Virus record (IMG/VR): IMGVR_UViG_3300030102_004719
Location: 1-22,179 of that record
Source: a virus
Reading direction: 5' to 3' (one strand)
DNA length: 22,179 bases
Part shown: positions 5,368-13,226 of the stretch, in pieces
How the letters are laid out: the number at the start of each line of letters is the position of its first letter
Position numbering within the stretch: position 1 is the stretch's first letter
Notes under the pieces: generated by a model
What the model saw: the letters and a program-made list of their open reading frames with translations, nothing else
What the model was told of the DNA's origin: nothing
Databases searched by the model: none
Program-made: the position numbers and the translations under genes

Positions 5368-6724
5368 GGAACTACGCAAGCGTGAGTCGACTGGTGAGGC
5401 GTTCGTTGCTGGGTTTCCCGGTGCAGACCAGTGGGACAAATTTGCTGAACTGACTTGGATCCGATCTGGCGGCAAGATCAAACCGTTCAAACCCTTCCAG
5501 ATCCAGAAGGAACTGATTAAGTCGATATCCCAGCACCAGTACTCGATCATCCTGAAAAGCCGCCAGGTGGGGGCCAGTGAATCGATCTGTTCTTATCTGT
5601 TGTGTCGTGCGCTGACGGAGCCGGGTTTCAGCGCCTGTGTGTTCAGCAAGACAGCCGCTGACTCTGGGTCACTGGGAAAACGGATTCGCGCCCAGGCGGC
5701 CAGCATCGCCGACTCCGATATCGAGTTCACGACTGAATCGAACAGTGAGTTGTCCTTCAGGGGCAGGGGAACGATTCACTTCCTGGCTGCTACCGCCCGA
5801 GCCGCCCGAGGTATCCCGAGTGTTTCGGTGGTGGTGCTGGATGAGTGTGCGTTCCTCGGACCTGAAGCGGAGCAGATCTTTACCGCCGTTCAGCCCACGA
5901 TGGCAACGCTGGGCAATGACCCCGTGACTGGGGGCAAGATGATCTTGTGCTCCACGCCGAATGGTCTGGGAAACATGTTCGCCAACCTTTGGTATACCGC
6001 CGAGGATTGGAACAAGTTCAAGATCCACTACAGCGATATCCCGATCTACAACAAGGACCCAGAGTGGGCCGAGAAGACCCGTCTGAAGTCGAAGTTATCG
6101 AAGCGAAATTGGGCACAGGAATATGAATTGTCATTCGTCGCCTCTGAAGCCCAGATCTATGACCCCGAGCTGGTGGAGCTGGCGTGTAATGGTCGGACGA
6201 TTGACGACGGACTGGTCGGTAGGGAATACATCATGGCGGTGGACCCTGCCTCTTCTGTCGGCGAGGACTATTGGTGCTCGATTGTGTTGGACATCACCTG
6301 CATTCCTTACCGTGTGGTGAATGTCTTCCGTATACGCAACAAAAGTAGTGATTATTGCATAAGACAAATTGTCGAGCAGGCAGAGAACTTCGTTCCATCA
6401 AAGGTAATTGTCGAAAAGAACGGTGTTGGTCAGATCGTTTCAGAGGTTTTATCGGACAAGCTGGCTAAGTACATGGTCCTGCCATACAACACCAACAAGC
6501 AGAACAAAATCAGCAATACAGATCGCATCTCTTATTTGTTGGAACGCGAGGAATTGATGCTGCCCCGTGAACCGTTTTACCAGGAGTTGTTAATGTTCCA
6601 ACAGATGGCAAATGGACGCAGAGAAGCTGGAGAAGGAAGTCATGATGACTCAGTCATGGCACTTGGTCTGGCCCTGAGTTTGGTTGCCGAAACTCCAACA
6701 TCAGACTGGTTAGAACTGATATGA
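5297..6724 (+). CDS. terL: terminase large subunit (packaging ATPase-nuclease)
   Basis: This encodes 475 residues. It is the motor that pumps DNA into proheads and cuts the concatemer. The N-terminal ATPase has a deviant Walker A (KSRQVGAS, residues 87-94, with Lys first and no Lys after the Gly), Walker B VVVLDECAF (178-186, Asp182 and Glu183) and coupling motif CSTPNG (218-223). The C-terminal RNase H-like nuclease has Asp316 (MAVDPASS), Glu373 (VEKNG) and Asp450/451 (HDDS). All key acidic residues are present and the length is normal. The first 24 codons are read over the end of terS in another frame; ATG 5297 is the first usual start. The stop overlaps the next gene by four bases. Confidence 0.97.
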   Translation: MQGRSLLSKLNQLEKLHLERVQAEELRKRESTGEAFVAGFPGADQWDKFAELTWIRSGGKIKPFKPFQIQKELIKSISQHQYSIILKSRQVGASESICSYLLCRALTEPGFSACVFSKTAADSGSLGKRIRAQAASIADSDIEFTTESNSELSFRGRGTIHFLAATARAARGIPSVSVVVLDECAFLGPEAEQIFTAVQPTMATLGNDPVTGGKMILCSTPNGLGNMFANLWYTAEDWNKFKIHYSDIPIYNKDPEWAEKTRLKSKLSKRNWAQEYELSFVASEAQIYDPELVELACNGRTIDDGLVGREYIMAVDPASSVGEDYWCSIVLDITCIPYRVVNVFRIRNKSSDYCIRQIVEQAENFVPSKVIVEKNGVGQIVSEVLSDKLAKYMVLPYNTNKQNKISNTDRISYLLEREELMLPREPFYQELLMFQQMANGRREAGEGSHDDSVMALGLALSLVAETPTSDWLELI

Positions 6725-6918
6725 GCAGCCTGCCTCAAGATTATGTTGAGGAGATCCAAGACATGATCGACGATTCTATGGATCGACATGTCAAAACATC
6801 TTCGATCATCAGTGCAATCTTGGGGTTTAGCTTGCTGGGCCTGTATACAGAGGGACTACTCCGGCTGTTGGGCTTCATCCGACCCTTTATGGGTATCGAT
6901 ATCAACGTAATGTCATGA
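6721..6918 (+). CDS. small hypothetical protein with hydrophobic centre
   Basis: This encodes 65 residues, coupled to terL by ATGA and to the next gene by ATGA. Residues 1-24 are acidic and polar. Residues 27-53 (SSIISAILGFSLLGLYTEGL onwards) are hydrophobic and could span a membrane once, though a Glu and an Arg interrupt the stretch. Small genes between terminase and portal are common in phages and are often dispensable or regulatory. No family is recognised. Confidence 0.6.
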   Translation: MSSLPQDYVEEIQDMIDDSMDRHVKTSSIISAILGFSLLGLYTEGLLRLLGFIRPFMGIDINVMS

Positions 6919-7112
6919 AAAATGCCTACGAACAGAGGCTAAGACAAGCCTTTGAGGACGACATCTGCTCTTACATGGAGCTACCAGGCGGCGTTAATGC
7001 TGCACTAGACGATCTTATCGAAATCCTAGACGATTGGCATAGGTATTACCAAGGACAGGCGGACGATATCAAGAAAGCTCTGCTTCGACTAGGTGTAAAT
7101 AGGTACGATTAG
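6915..7112 (+). CDS. small helical hypothetical protein
   Basis: This encodes 65 residues, overlapping the previous gene by four bases. It is acidic and almost wholly helical: residues 1-20 form one helix and residues 25-60 a second with regular Leu/Ile spacing (LDDLIEILDDWHRYY). It ends 23 bases before the portal gene. No domain is recognised. Codon use is like its neighbours, and the coupling supports translation. Confidence 0.6.
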   Translation: MKNAYEQRLRQAFEDDICSYMELPGGVNAALDDLIEILDDWHRYYQGQADDIKKALLRLGVNRYD

Positions 7113-7135
7113 TTTGAAGAGTTTGGCCACAAAGT

Positions 7136-9196
7136 TTGGCGGAAGTTTCAGATAGCTCTGGATTCAGAGAAGATGGTGTTTTAGTCAATGCGATTACAGG
7201 TCTAGGCACCTCCAGGGACAAAAGTTCCTATTACTCGCTGCGAAATCAAGGTGTAATGGCCGATGCAGAGCTTGAGGCTCTGTATTTCGACCCGTTATGT
7301 CGTCGTGTGGTCGATGTATTCGCCGAAGCTGCCTTGGCTAAGCGCCCGACGATCAAGTTTGGCGAGGAACTTGAGGGCCATGACCAAATCATTCGCACTT
7401 TTGAGAAGTATCTCTCTGATACCGAGTCGTTCTTCTTTATCGAGGAGGCGCTCAAGTTGCAGCGGATCTATGGCGGATCTGTGGTGTTCATGGTTTGCGA
7501 TGACGGTCTGAGTCCTGACCAGCCCCTGGACCCCAGCAGATGTCGTCAGATCACTGATCTTGTGCCGCTATCCAAGCGAGAGATTAAGCCGGACAACTTC
7601 TCTTATTTGGATTACCGGGCACCTGAGAAATATCGGATTTCAACGTCTAAGTCGGTCATTAACGACAATGATCTTTCATATCTGTTGGTGCATTCCAGTC
7701 GTGTTCTCCGCTTTGACGGGCTCTACCTTCCTTGGAAGCAGCGGATCAACAACGATGGGTGGGGTCTTAGCTGTCTCCAAGCTTTCTATGAACCCTGGAA
7801 AAGGTATCGAGGAGCTACGGATGGACTCTCGACGATGCTCAACGAGCTTGACTTGTTCGTACATTCGATACCTGGACTGGCAAATAAAATCACAGCAGGC
7901 AAGGAGAGTGCTCTAAAAGCACGTCTTGAAGCGAATGCCCTGGCCCGATCCGTATATGGGGGCATGGCGCTCGACTCCGAGGAATCTGTGTCGTTCGCTT
8001 CTAGAAGCCTCGGAGGAGCGCAGGATCTGTTTGATCGTCTACTGGACGACATGGTTGCGGCTAGCGACTGCCCCAAGCCAGTGCTGTTTGGGATGAGCCC
8101 TGCAGGCGGTCTGAGCGAGGCAGGCAAGTTTGAGCAGAAGCTCTGGGCCAGCTCCGTTGAGCGTTACCAGCAGCACAGTCTGAAGCGTGCTCTGACGCAG
8201 TACTTCAATCTGCTGATGCAGATGCCGGGTGGGCCAACGAATGGCCAGGTGCCTGCTCCTTTCGAGGTGCATTTCCCGCCCTACTACTCAATGTCCGATG
8301 CGGACAAAGCCAACCTGCGTCAACAGGTGGCCCTGTCTGATCAGATCTATCTCAACGCTGGGGTTGTCACTCCTATGGAGGTCCGAGCCAGCAGGTTTGG
8401 CGGAACGGTATACGACATCGATACAACGCTCCATCAAGAGGAAGAAGACCGTCTAATCGCCAAGCGCGAGCTGGAGCATGAGGCCGCACTTCAGGGCTTC
8501 GAGGGACAGCGTCAGGCCCTAGAGAACAACGCCGAAGCCGCACGGGTCGAGGACCCCCAGGAAGAGGTGGTGGAGGACATGGAGGACATCATGCAGATGA
8601 ACGGGTTGACGATGCACGTCGGCCCCAGCAACGGCATCTACCGGCAAGCCTCTGTAGTACACCCAGACGGCCAGAGAAATGACTCTGAGCCGGTCGTCCT
8701 GATCGGAGGTCGGACACACGACCGGAAGCTCTACAGGGGGTATCTGAAGCGGGAAGACGAGGTGATGGTGCCCGGTCCCCTACTGATGGGGTTCTATTCG
8801 TCGAGGTCCGCTAGCCGTGCCCTGAAGCACTACTGCGAAGACGAAGAGGTATGCGGGATTGAACAGCTACAAGACGCCGACATTGCCCATCTGAAGGTCA
8901 CCTTTGACCGGTACGACAAGGCGATTGAGTATGCGGGGATGCGATTCCCTGGTGGATACAATTCGCCCATCAGAACTAAAGATCACCCCACGAAGAGCCA
9001 CGCGGTTCTTGCCAAGGAAGGCGACCAGATCAAGCTGATCCGCTTCGGTCAGCAGGGGGTCAAAGGCTCCCCAAAGCGTGAGGGCGAGTCAGAGGCAGCG
9101 CGAAAGCGACGTAAGTCCTTCATGGCTCGCCATGCCAAAAACATAAAGAAAGGCAAGATGAGTGCCGCGTACTGGTCTGCGAAATGGAAGTGGTGA
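7136..9196 (+). CDS. portal protein (DUF1073 type) with C-terminal extension
   Basis: This encodes 686 residues from TTG 7136; the stop at 7115-7117 leaves no other start. Residues 15-30 (LVNAITGLGTSRDKS) and the following ELEALYFDPLCRRVVD are typical of the DUF1073/Phage_portal_3 portal family, whose dodecamer is the DNA gate and head-tail joint. The portal part runs to about residue 465. An acidic linker (470-487) follows. Then come about 200 extra residues: a mixed segment with KLYRGYLK (531-538) and GFYSSRSASRAL (552-563), and a basic tail with RRKSFMARH (658-666) and AAYWSAKWKW (677-686). The tail motif recurs, as far as I recall, in other phage structural proteins. The extension's role is unknown. 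Confidence 0.9.
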   Translation: MAEVSDSSGFREDGVLVNAITGLGTSRDKSSYYSLRNQGVMADAELEALYFDPLCRRVVDVFAEAALAKRPTIKFGEELEGHDQIIRTFEKYLSDTESFFFIEEALKLQRIYGGSVVFMVCDDGLSPDQPLDPSRCRQITDLVPLSKREIKPDNFSYLDYRAPEKYRISTSKSVINDNDLSYLLVHSSRVLRFDGLYLPWKQRINNDGWGLSCLQAFYEPWKRYRGATDGLSTMLNELDLFVHSIPGLANKITAGKESALKARLEANALARSVYGGMALDSEESVSFASRSLGGAQDLFDRLLDDMVAASDCPKPVLFGMSPAGGLSEAGKFEQKLWASSVERYQQHSLKRALTQYFNLLMQMPGGPTNGQVPAPFEVHFPPYYSMSDADKANLRQQVALSDQIYLNAGVVTPMEVRASRFGGTVYDIDTTLHQEEEDRLIAKRELEHEAALQGFEGQRQALENNAEAARVEDPQEEVVEDMEDIMQMNGLTMHVGPSNGIYRQASVVHPDGQRNDSEPVVLIGGRTHDRKLYRGYLKREDEVMVPGPLLMGFYSSRSASRALKHYCEDEEVCGIEQLQDADIAHLKVTFDRYDKAIEYAGMRFPGGYNSPIRTKDHPTKSHAVLAKEGDQIKLIRFGQQGVKGSPKREGESEAARKRRKSFMARHAKNIKKGKMSAAYWSAKWKW

Positions 9197-9199
9197 GTT

Positions 9200-9337
9200 A
9201 TGGACAAGCACATGAAAAAGCTAGTCAAGTACTACGCCCAAGCTGAGGAGTGCATCTCAAGAAAAAAGGCTCAGAAGCTAATTAAAAAAGCCGAAAAAAT
9301 TCATTCAAAGGCATACAAAAAATCTAATCAAAAATGA
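9200..9337 (+). CDS. very small Lys-rich protein
   Basis: This encodes 45 residues from ATG 9200, three bases after the portal stop; its own stop overlaps the next ATG (ATGA). About a third of the residues are lysine, and the chain is a single predicted helix (KAQKLIKKAEKIHSKAYKKS). It could bind DNA or coat the inside of the capsid. The base composition is clearly more AT-rich than the portal gene before it. The position and coupling support it as a real gene. Confidence 0.5.
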   Translation: MDKHMKKLVKYYAQAEECISRKKAQKLIKKAEKIHSKAYKKSNQK

Positions 9338-9564
9338 TTTCTTCTTTAATTCTCAGCGGAATGCTGACAGTCAATCAAGTACCTGCATGGCATCTGTCCT
9401 GTAAGGACTGGAGTGCGCGTGTCCATTGGATCATGCGAGACGACAAGTTATCGATAGTCGATAAACAGCGATTGATTATTTACTTACGGACCAAGGTTGT
9501 TGAATCATGTCCAATTCCCGGCCAAATGGCGACGATATTGAGGTCACCTTTACCTGCACGGTAG
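9334..9564 (+). CDS. small hypothetical protein
   Basis: This encodes 76 residues, coupled to the previous gene by ATGA. The N-terminus (MISSLILSGMLTVNQVPAW) is mildly hydrophobic and could be a weak signal or anchor; the rest is basic and soluble. The 3' 58 bases overlap the next gene in another frame, so the last 19 residues are read over a second coding region. No domain is recognised. Confidence 0.5.
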   Translation: MISSLILSGMLTVNQVPAWHLSCKDWSARVHWIMRDDKLSIVDKQRLIIYLRTKVVESCPIPGQMATILRSPLPAR

Positions 9565-9713
9565 GCACTATTCGCAGTCTCCTTGGGTGCGTCGAAAAGT
9601 GCTACAAAACTTGGCCTGGGGGCCATCCGCAAGAGCAAGTCAATCTTGAAAACATGCGGGCAGGGCTCTACGTGATCCTTTACGACACGCTTCTTGAAAA
9701 CGATTTGCTTTAA
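9507..9713 (+). CDS. small hypothetical protein
   Basis: This encodes 68 residues from ATG 9507, overlapping the previous gene by 58 bases and ending two bases before the minor head gene. It looks like an alpha/beta protein: a strand (DIEVTFTCTVGTI), then helices (SLLGCVEKCYKTW and ENMRAGLYVILYDTLLE). The Cys pair at residues 28 and 32 is too little to call a metal site. No family is recognised. Confidence 0.55.
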   Translation: MSNSRPNGDDIEVTFTCTVGTIRSLLGCVEKCYKTWPGGHPQEQVNLENMRAGLYVILYDTLLENDLL

Positions 9714-9715
9714 CC

Positions 9716-10585
9716 GTGGAAGATTTCATCGAAGATAACAACCTCTCGCTGCAGGAAGAAGAAGCGTTGGCGTTGTTGGCGATTATGGGTGTGATCGAGC
9801 TGGAGTTCAATCGTCTTCTTCCTCAAGTATTTGCTCAAGTACAAAACGGTCTATCTCCGATTGCATCGAGATCAGAGGCGCTTCTTGAGCTGATTCCTGA
9901 GTTGCCGGTTGACCCATCGAAAGATCCAATTCAGAAGTCTGTTGAGCAACTTTTGACGCGATCGTCGACGCTAGGTCTGGATCTAGCGTCAGGGCTATCA
10001 GGCTCGCTAGTCCCTGCTCCAGTTGTTGCAAGCGTGTCAGCAGTACTACTTGTAGAAGCAGCAGCACGGACCCGAGGGTACATAGGGCAACAAGCACGGT
10101 CATTTTCAGAATCAGTTTCGGGGGCAGTTAGTGAGGGGTTATTTGATGATCAATCACTCGCTGATATAAAAGCCTCTATGAAACGTAGCCTAAAAGTAAC
10201 GCGAGCAAGAATAGAAACGATTTTGCTTACAGAGGCATCCCGAACAAGGTATGAAGCCGCCGATACTTACTTTGCACAGCAGGGAATAAATCTTGTTTGG
10301 TACTACGCTCAAAAAGACGAAAGAACTTGTCCGCATTGTGCTGCTATGGCTGGCAAGGTCTTCAAGAGAACTGCAATTAAACTACCTCGCCACTACAGGT
10401 GTCGTTGTACGCTTCAGCCATACAAAAAGAATGAATCAGATAGGAACAATTCAGTAATTGATAGGGAGAGAAGATTACATCGACGTGATGTTCTTCGGTA
10501 CGCTAGGAATAAGGGCGTTCAACTTAACGAAGGCCCTGCGGCTTTTGAGCACCTAAGGCCAATTCCATACGGTAAAGATGAATAG
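9716..10585 (+). CDS. minor head / head morphogenesis protein (SPP1 gp7, Mu F-like)
   Basis: This encodes 289 residues from GTG 9716. The C-terminal half holds the Mu F/SPP1 gp7 signature: a helix with LLTEASRTRYEAA (170-182), strand NLVWYYAQKDERTC, then Cys205-x2-Cys208 (TCPHC), G-x-V-F (213-216) and LPRHYRCRC (223-231). This gives four Cys and one His that probably bind zinc. Members of this family bind the portal and enter the prohead during assembly. The N-terminal half (residues 1-150) is helical with a mildly hydrophobic region near 95-115. From about base 10130 arginine is often AGA or AGG, unlike the capsid genes. It overlaps the next gene by eight bases. Confidence 0.88.
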   Translation: MEDFIEDNNLSLQEEEALALLAIMGVIELEFNRLLPQVFAQVQNGLSPIASRSEALLELIPELPVDPSKDPIQKSVEQLLTRSSTLGLDLASGLSGSLVPAPVVASVSAVLLVEAAARTRGYIGQQARSFSESVSGAVSEGLFDDQSLADIKASMKRSLKVTRARIETILLTEASRTRYEAADTYFAQQGINLVWYYAQKDERTCPHCAAMAGKVFKRTAIKLPRHYRCRCTLQPYKKNESDRNNSVIDRERRLHRRDVLRYARNKGVQLNEGPAAFEHLRPIPYGKDE

Positions 10586-10967
10586 ACCTAAGTACGACAA
10601 CCTGAAAAACGGTTATAAGAGCAAGGCAGAAGCTGAGAAAGCGGGTGTTGCTTTAGGGCTCAAGGGTTCGCATACGCATAGCACTGAGGAAGGCGAAACT
10701 ATTTTCATGCCGGGTCCAAATCATCAGGCATTTATGAAAGCAATGGAGAACAAACAGGACGGACGTAAGGTAAAGACAAAGTTCCAGCAGGCTCGCGACG
10801 AGATGTATCGCAAGCGCCTGAAGGACATGTCTTATCGGAAGTACAGCGAGAAGAAAGCTGACCATCCGCCTTCTGCTCATAAAAAAGACAAGAAGAAAGG
10901 CCCATACATGGATGGAGTCCAAGCTGACCATGGAACTATTGGCCGCGCATTCGACGAAGTGCTGTGA
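10578..10967 (+). CDS. small conserved phage protein (GLKGSHTH / MPGPNH module)
   Basis: This encodes 129 residues, overlapping the previous gene by eight bases. Residues 16-56 contain KAEAEKAGVALGLKGSHTHS followed by FMPGPNHQAFMKAM. This resembles a short module I recall from marine phage structural or protease proteins, where the pattern is about G-C-x-G-x-H...MPC...H; here the usual Cys are replaced by Leu and Gly. The spaced His residues could still bind a metal. The remainder is very basic and probably disordered. The exact role is unknown; position suggests a head-associated protein. Confidence 0.6.
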   Translation: MNRPKYDNLKNGYKSKAEAEKAGVALGLKGSHTHSTEEGETIFMPGPNHQAFMKAMENKQDGRKVKTKFQQARDEMYRKRLKDMSYRKYSEKKADHPPSAHKKDKKKGPYMDGVQADHGTIGRAFDEVL

Positions 10968-11473
10968 GCAAATTTCGCGACAAGGCACTGCATGCTCAGG
11001 CTGTCGCGTCGGCCAAGCGTAAGTTCAAGGTATGGCCGTCCGCCTATGCCAGTGGATATGTAGTTCAGCAGTACAAACGCCTTTACAAGAAGAAGCACGG
11101 TTCCATGAGCGGTGCTTTTCGTGGCGACGACCTGGGCAAGTGGTTTAACGAGAGCTGGGTCAGGATCACATCTACAGGCAAGATCGCTGGTCCCTGTGGT
11201 GGCCGCTCAGGTAAGGAAGGCAAGCCGAAATGTCTGCCAAAGGCCAAGGCTCAGTCATTGACTACGGAGCAACGAAAACGTCTTGTTGCGCGTAAACGTG
11301 CTGCAGATCCAAATCCAAATCGACGAGGGAAAGCAATCATGACCAGTAGTAAAACGCAAAACGATGCAACAAAGCTGGCTCGGATGATGAAAGATAAGAG
11401 TAAGAAAAATGTTAAGGTCCGAGATCGGCTGGCAAAACTAATGGATGGGTACAAAAAGCGAAACAGCTACTGA
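10964..11473 (+). CDS. basic conserved phage protein (DUF5872-like)
   Basis: This encodes 169 residues from a GTG that overlaps the previous stop. Residues 18-40 (KRKFKVWPSAYASGYVVQQY) and 59-69 (KWFNESWVRIT), then PCGG (77-80) and KPKCLPKAKA (87-96), match a conserved set I recall from phage and algal-virus proteins, sometimes listed as DUF5872. The two Cys (78, 90) are kept. The C-terminal third is extremely basic and suits DNA contact. An internal ATG at 11339 with an upstream GAGGGA could give a separate basic 44-residue product. Function is unknown; a head or packaged-DNA role is inferred from position. Confidence 0.65.
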   Translation: MSKFRDKALHAQAVASAKRKFKVWPSAYASGYVVQQYKRLYKKKHGSMSGAFRGDDLGKWFNESWVRITSTGKIAGPCGGRSGKEGKPKCLPKAKAQSLTTEQRKRLVARKRAADPNPNRRGKAIMTSSKTQNDATKLARMMKDKSKKNVKVRDRLAKLMDGYKKRNSY

Positions 11474-11509
11474 TTTTTTGCGATAGACAGGAACAACTGG
11501 ACTTAGATA

Positions 11510-11917
11510 TTGCCAGCGGCCACTGCAGCACTAACGGGTGCCTTAGGGGAGACTGCTTTTCAGCAGTACTTCCTGCAGCAGGGCTGTTTTGTTGCAGCGC
11601 CAGTTTTTGATTTATGGAAGACAGACTTTGTTATTGAGTGGGAAGGGCGTCTAAACAAGGTCAACGTCAAGACGATGTCGAAGGCACCTAACGCCTATCA
11701 CGTACAACTTCAAACGGGAGGTGCAGTACGTCGTCGTCTATACAGAGAAGGTGAGATTGACTATTTCGGTGTAGTCAATTTGGATTACGACAAGATCTGG
11801 ATGATCCCGTTAGCTGATGTGCAGGGCCGCACGTTGATTTCTTGGATACCGCCTGAACGACGTAAAAATAAATTGTCTAAGCGAGCAATTAATTGGGATC
11901 AGTACCGCATAAAATAG
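11510..11917 (+). CDS. PD-(D/E)XK-family nuclease-like protein
   Basis: This encodes 135 residues from TTG 11510 (in-frame stop at 11504, no ATG available). The layout fits small PD-(D/E)XK nucleases of the PDDEXK_5 type: ALGETAFQQYFLQQG (Glu14), then DLWKTDFVIEW (Asp39), then KVNVKT (Lys54 after a two-residue step), then GEIDYFGVV (Asp84) and IWMIPL. The usual acidic or Gln residue two before the Lys is Asn52. It likely cuts or binds branched or double-stranded DNA. Its site within the head operon suggests a part in packaging or trimming, but a stand-alone selfish or defence role is possible. Confidence 0.65.
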   Translation: MPAATAALTGALGETAFQQYFLQQGCFVAAPVFDLWKTDFVIEWEGRLNKVNVKTMSKAPNAYHVQLQTGGAVRRRLYREGEIDYFGVVNLDYDKIWMIPLADVQGRTLISWIPPERRKNKLSKRAINWDQYRIK

Positions 11918-11929
11918 AGTTTGGGGTGC

Positions 11930-11970
11930 ATCTAAGTACTGAATACTTAATTTTCGGTAGTATCTAAGTA
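11930..11970 (+). repeat. 9-bp direct repeat before the protease gene
   Basis: ATCTAAGTA occurs at 11930-11938 and again at 11962-11970. The second copy runs into the start codon of the protease gene. Between them ACTTA at 11945-11949 is an inverted partial copy. The region is AT-rich and lacks a normal ribosome binding site for the gene at 11970. It may be an operator or an internal promoter; only the repeats are seen. Confidence 0.5.
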
Positions 11971-13211
11971 TGGGACAAGTTTCTCGCTACGATTACGGAC
12001 AAGTAACCAAGTCTGAAAAAACGGACGAAGGTTATTTGAAAGTTTGGTGTAAGGCTGCCCGTGTGGGCACTCAGCTTTACACCCGTGGCGATGGCTCGCA
12101 AGTTCGTGAGTATCGCCCTGAAGAAGAGGTTTCTGATCCAGATTCTCTCGCTTCATTTGGGATGAAAGCAGTCACCCTTAATCATCCAAAGGTGCTGCTG
12201 GATTCAAAAACCACGAAACTCCATCAGGTTGGGCATGCGGGTTCGCATGTTCGTTTCTCCGATGGCTTTGTTGAAGTTGCTCTTGTGATTACTGATCAAG
12301 AAGCGATCGATTCAATTGAGCGCGGAGATACACAAGAAGTCAGTGCGGGTTACCGCGTTGACTATGACCCAACCCCTGGTGTGACCCCTGAAGGTGAGTC
12401 TTACGACGGCATCCAAAGAAACATCCGCGTTAATCACATCGCCGTTGTTTCTAAGGGTCGTGCCGGAAAAAATGCTCGCCTACTTCTCGATTCCTGTGAT
12501 CGCAATGATGCGGTGGCAGAGATCGAACCCCCGTCGAATTCCGCCTCTAAATCCATGGCACGAATCACTCTGGACGGGCTGGAAGTTGAGATTCCTGCAG
12601 ATTCTGCAACAGCCGTGAAGTCCTTCGTGAAGGATACGGAGCGCGGTATGGCAGAACTCCAGCAAAAGCTGGACGCGCAGGTAGAAGAATTCCAGGCCGC
12701 CACCAACGAAAAAACCGAACTCCAAGAGCGTGTAGACAACGCTACTGGACGTATTGAAGAACTTGAAAAGCAACTGGCTGAGGCCGTCGCTGCTTCCGAA
12801 CAACGCTCTGACGCTGAGGAGATCAATTCAGCCGTTAATAAGCGTATCGAGGCTCTGAACAAGTTCGCACCAATTCTTCCCGAGGACTACAAGTTCGACG
12901 GTGAAGATGAAGCGCAGATTATGGCGCTTGCTTATCAGAATGTTTTCGAGAAGGAAGCACGCGAAGATGCATCTGCAGATTATCTGCTAGGTGTACTTGA
13001 TGGTGTGCTCGCCGCTATGGAGGACATCGAGGAGGACCAAGAAGAGATCAAAGCTGACGCTGAGTTCGCCCCTGAAGAGGATGGCAGCAACGTCGCTGAA
13101 GTCCGCGCTGCTTTGAGTGCAGTTCAAGCCTCTGAGAAGTTCGATGCCCAGGATGCCTACCGCGAGCGACTGCTCAACGGTTGGAAGTCCGATCTCTCTG
13201 CCAACGCTTGA
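11970..13211 (+). CDS. prohead protease with C-terminal scaffold (DUF2213 type)
   Basis: This encodes 413 residues. Residues 1-175 fit the DUF2213 prohead-protease family: a beta-rich fold with KAVTLNHP (66-73, His72), QEVSAGYRVDYD (122-133, Ser125 likely catalytic) and VNHIAVVSKGRAGKNARL (154-171, His156). The rest is acidic and helical, with a long coiled coil (about 217-285, MAELQQKLDAQ... LEKQLAEAV), as expected for an internal scaffold that the protease later removes. A Met at residue 197 (ATG 12558) begins the scaffold part and could be an internal start like lambda C/Nu3, although no clear binding site precedes it. The gene ends in two in-frame stops, TGA then TAG. Confidence 0.85.
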   Translation: MGQVSRYDYGQVTKSEKTDEGYLKVWCKAARVGTQLYTRGDGSQVREYRPEEEVSDPDSLASFGMKAVTLNHPKVLLDSKTTKLHQVGHAGSHVRFSDGFVEVALVITDQEAIDSIERGDTQEVSAGYRVDYDPTPGVTPEGESYDGIQRNIRVNHIAVVSKGRAGKNARLLLDSCDRNDAVAEIEPPSNSASKSMARITLDGLEVEIPADSATAVKSFVKDTERGMAELQQKLDAQVEEFQAATNEKTELQERVDNATGRIEELEKQLAEAVAASEQRSDAEEINSAVNKRIEALNKFAPILPEDYKFDGEDEAQIMALAYQNVFEKEAREDASADYLLGVLDGVLAAMEDIEEDQEEIKADAEFAPEEDGSNVAEVRAALSAVQASEKFDAQDAYRERLLNGWKSDLSANA

Positions 13212-13226
13212 TAGGAGAAATTATCA

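Noticed and set aside
8594-9196. Anti-CBASS Acb1-like domain at the end of the portal
   Set aside because: DUF1073 portals have been linked by name to Acb1, but the two H-x-T motifs of 2H phosphoesterases are not present here.
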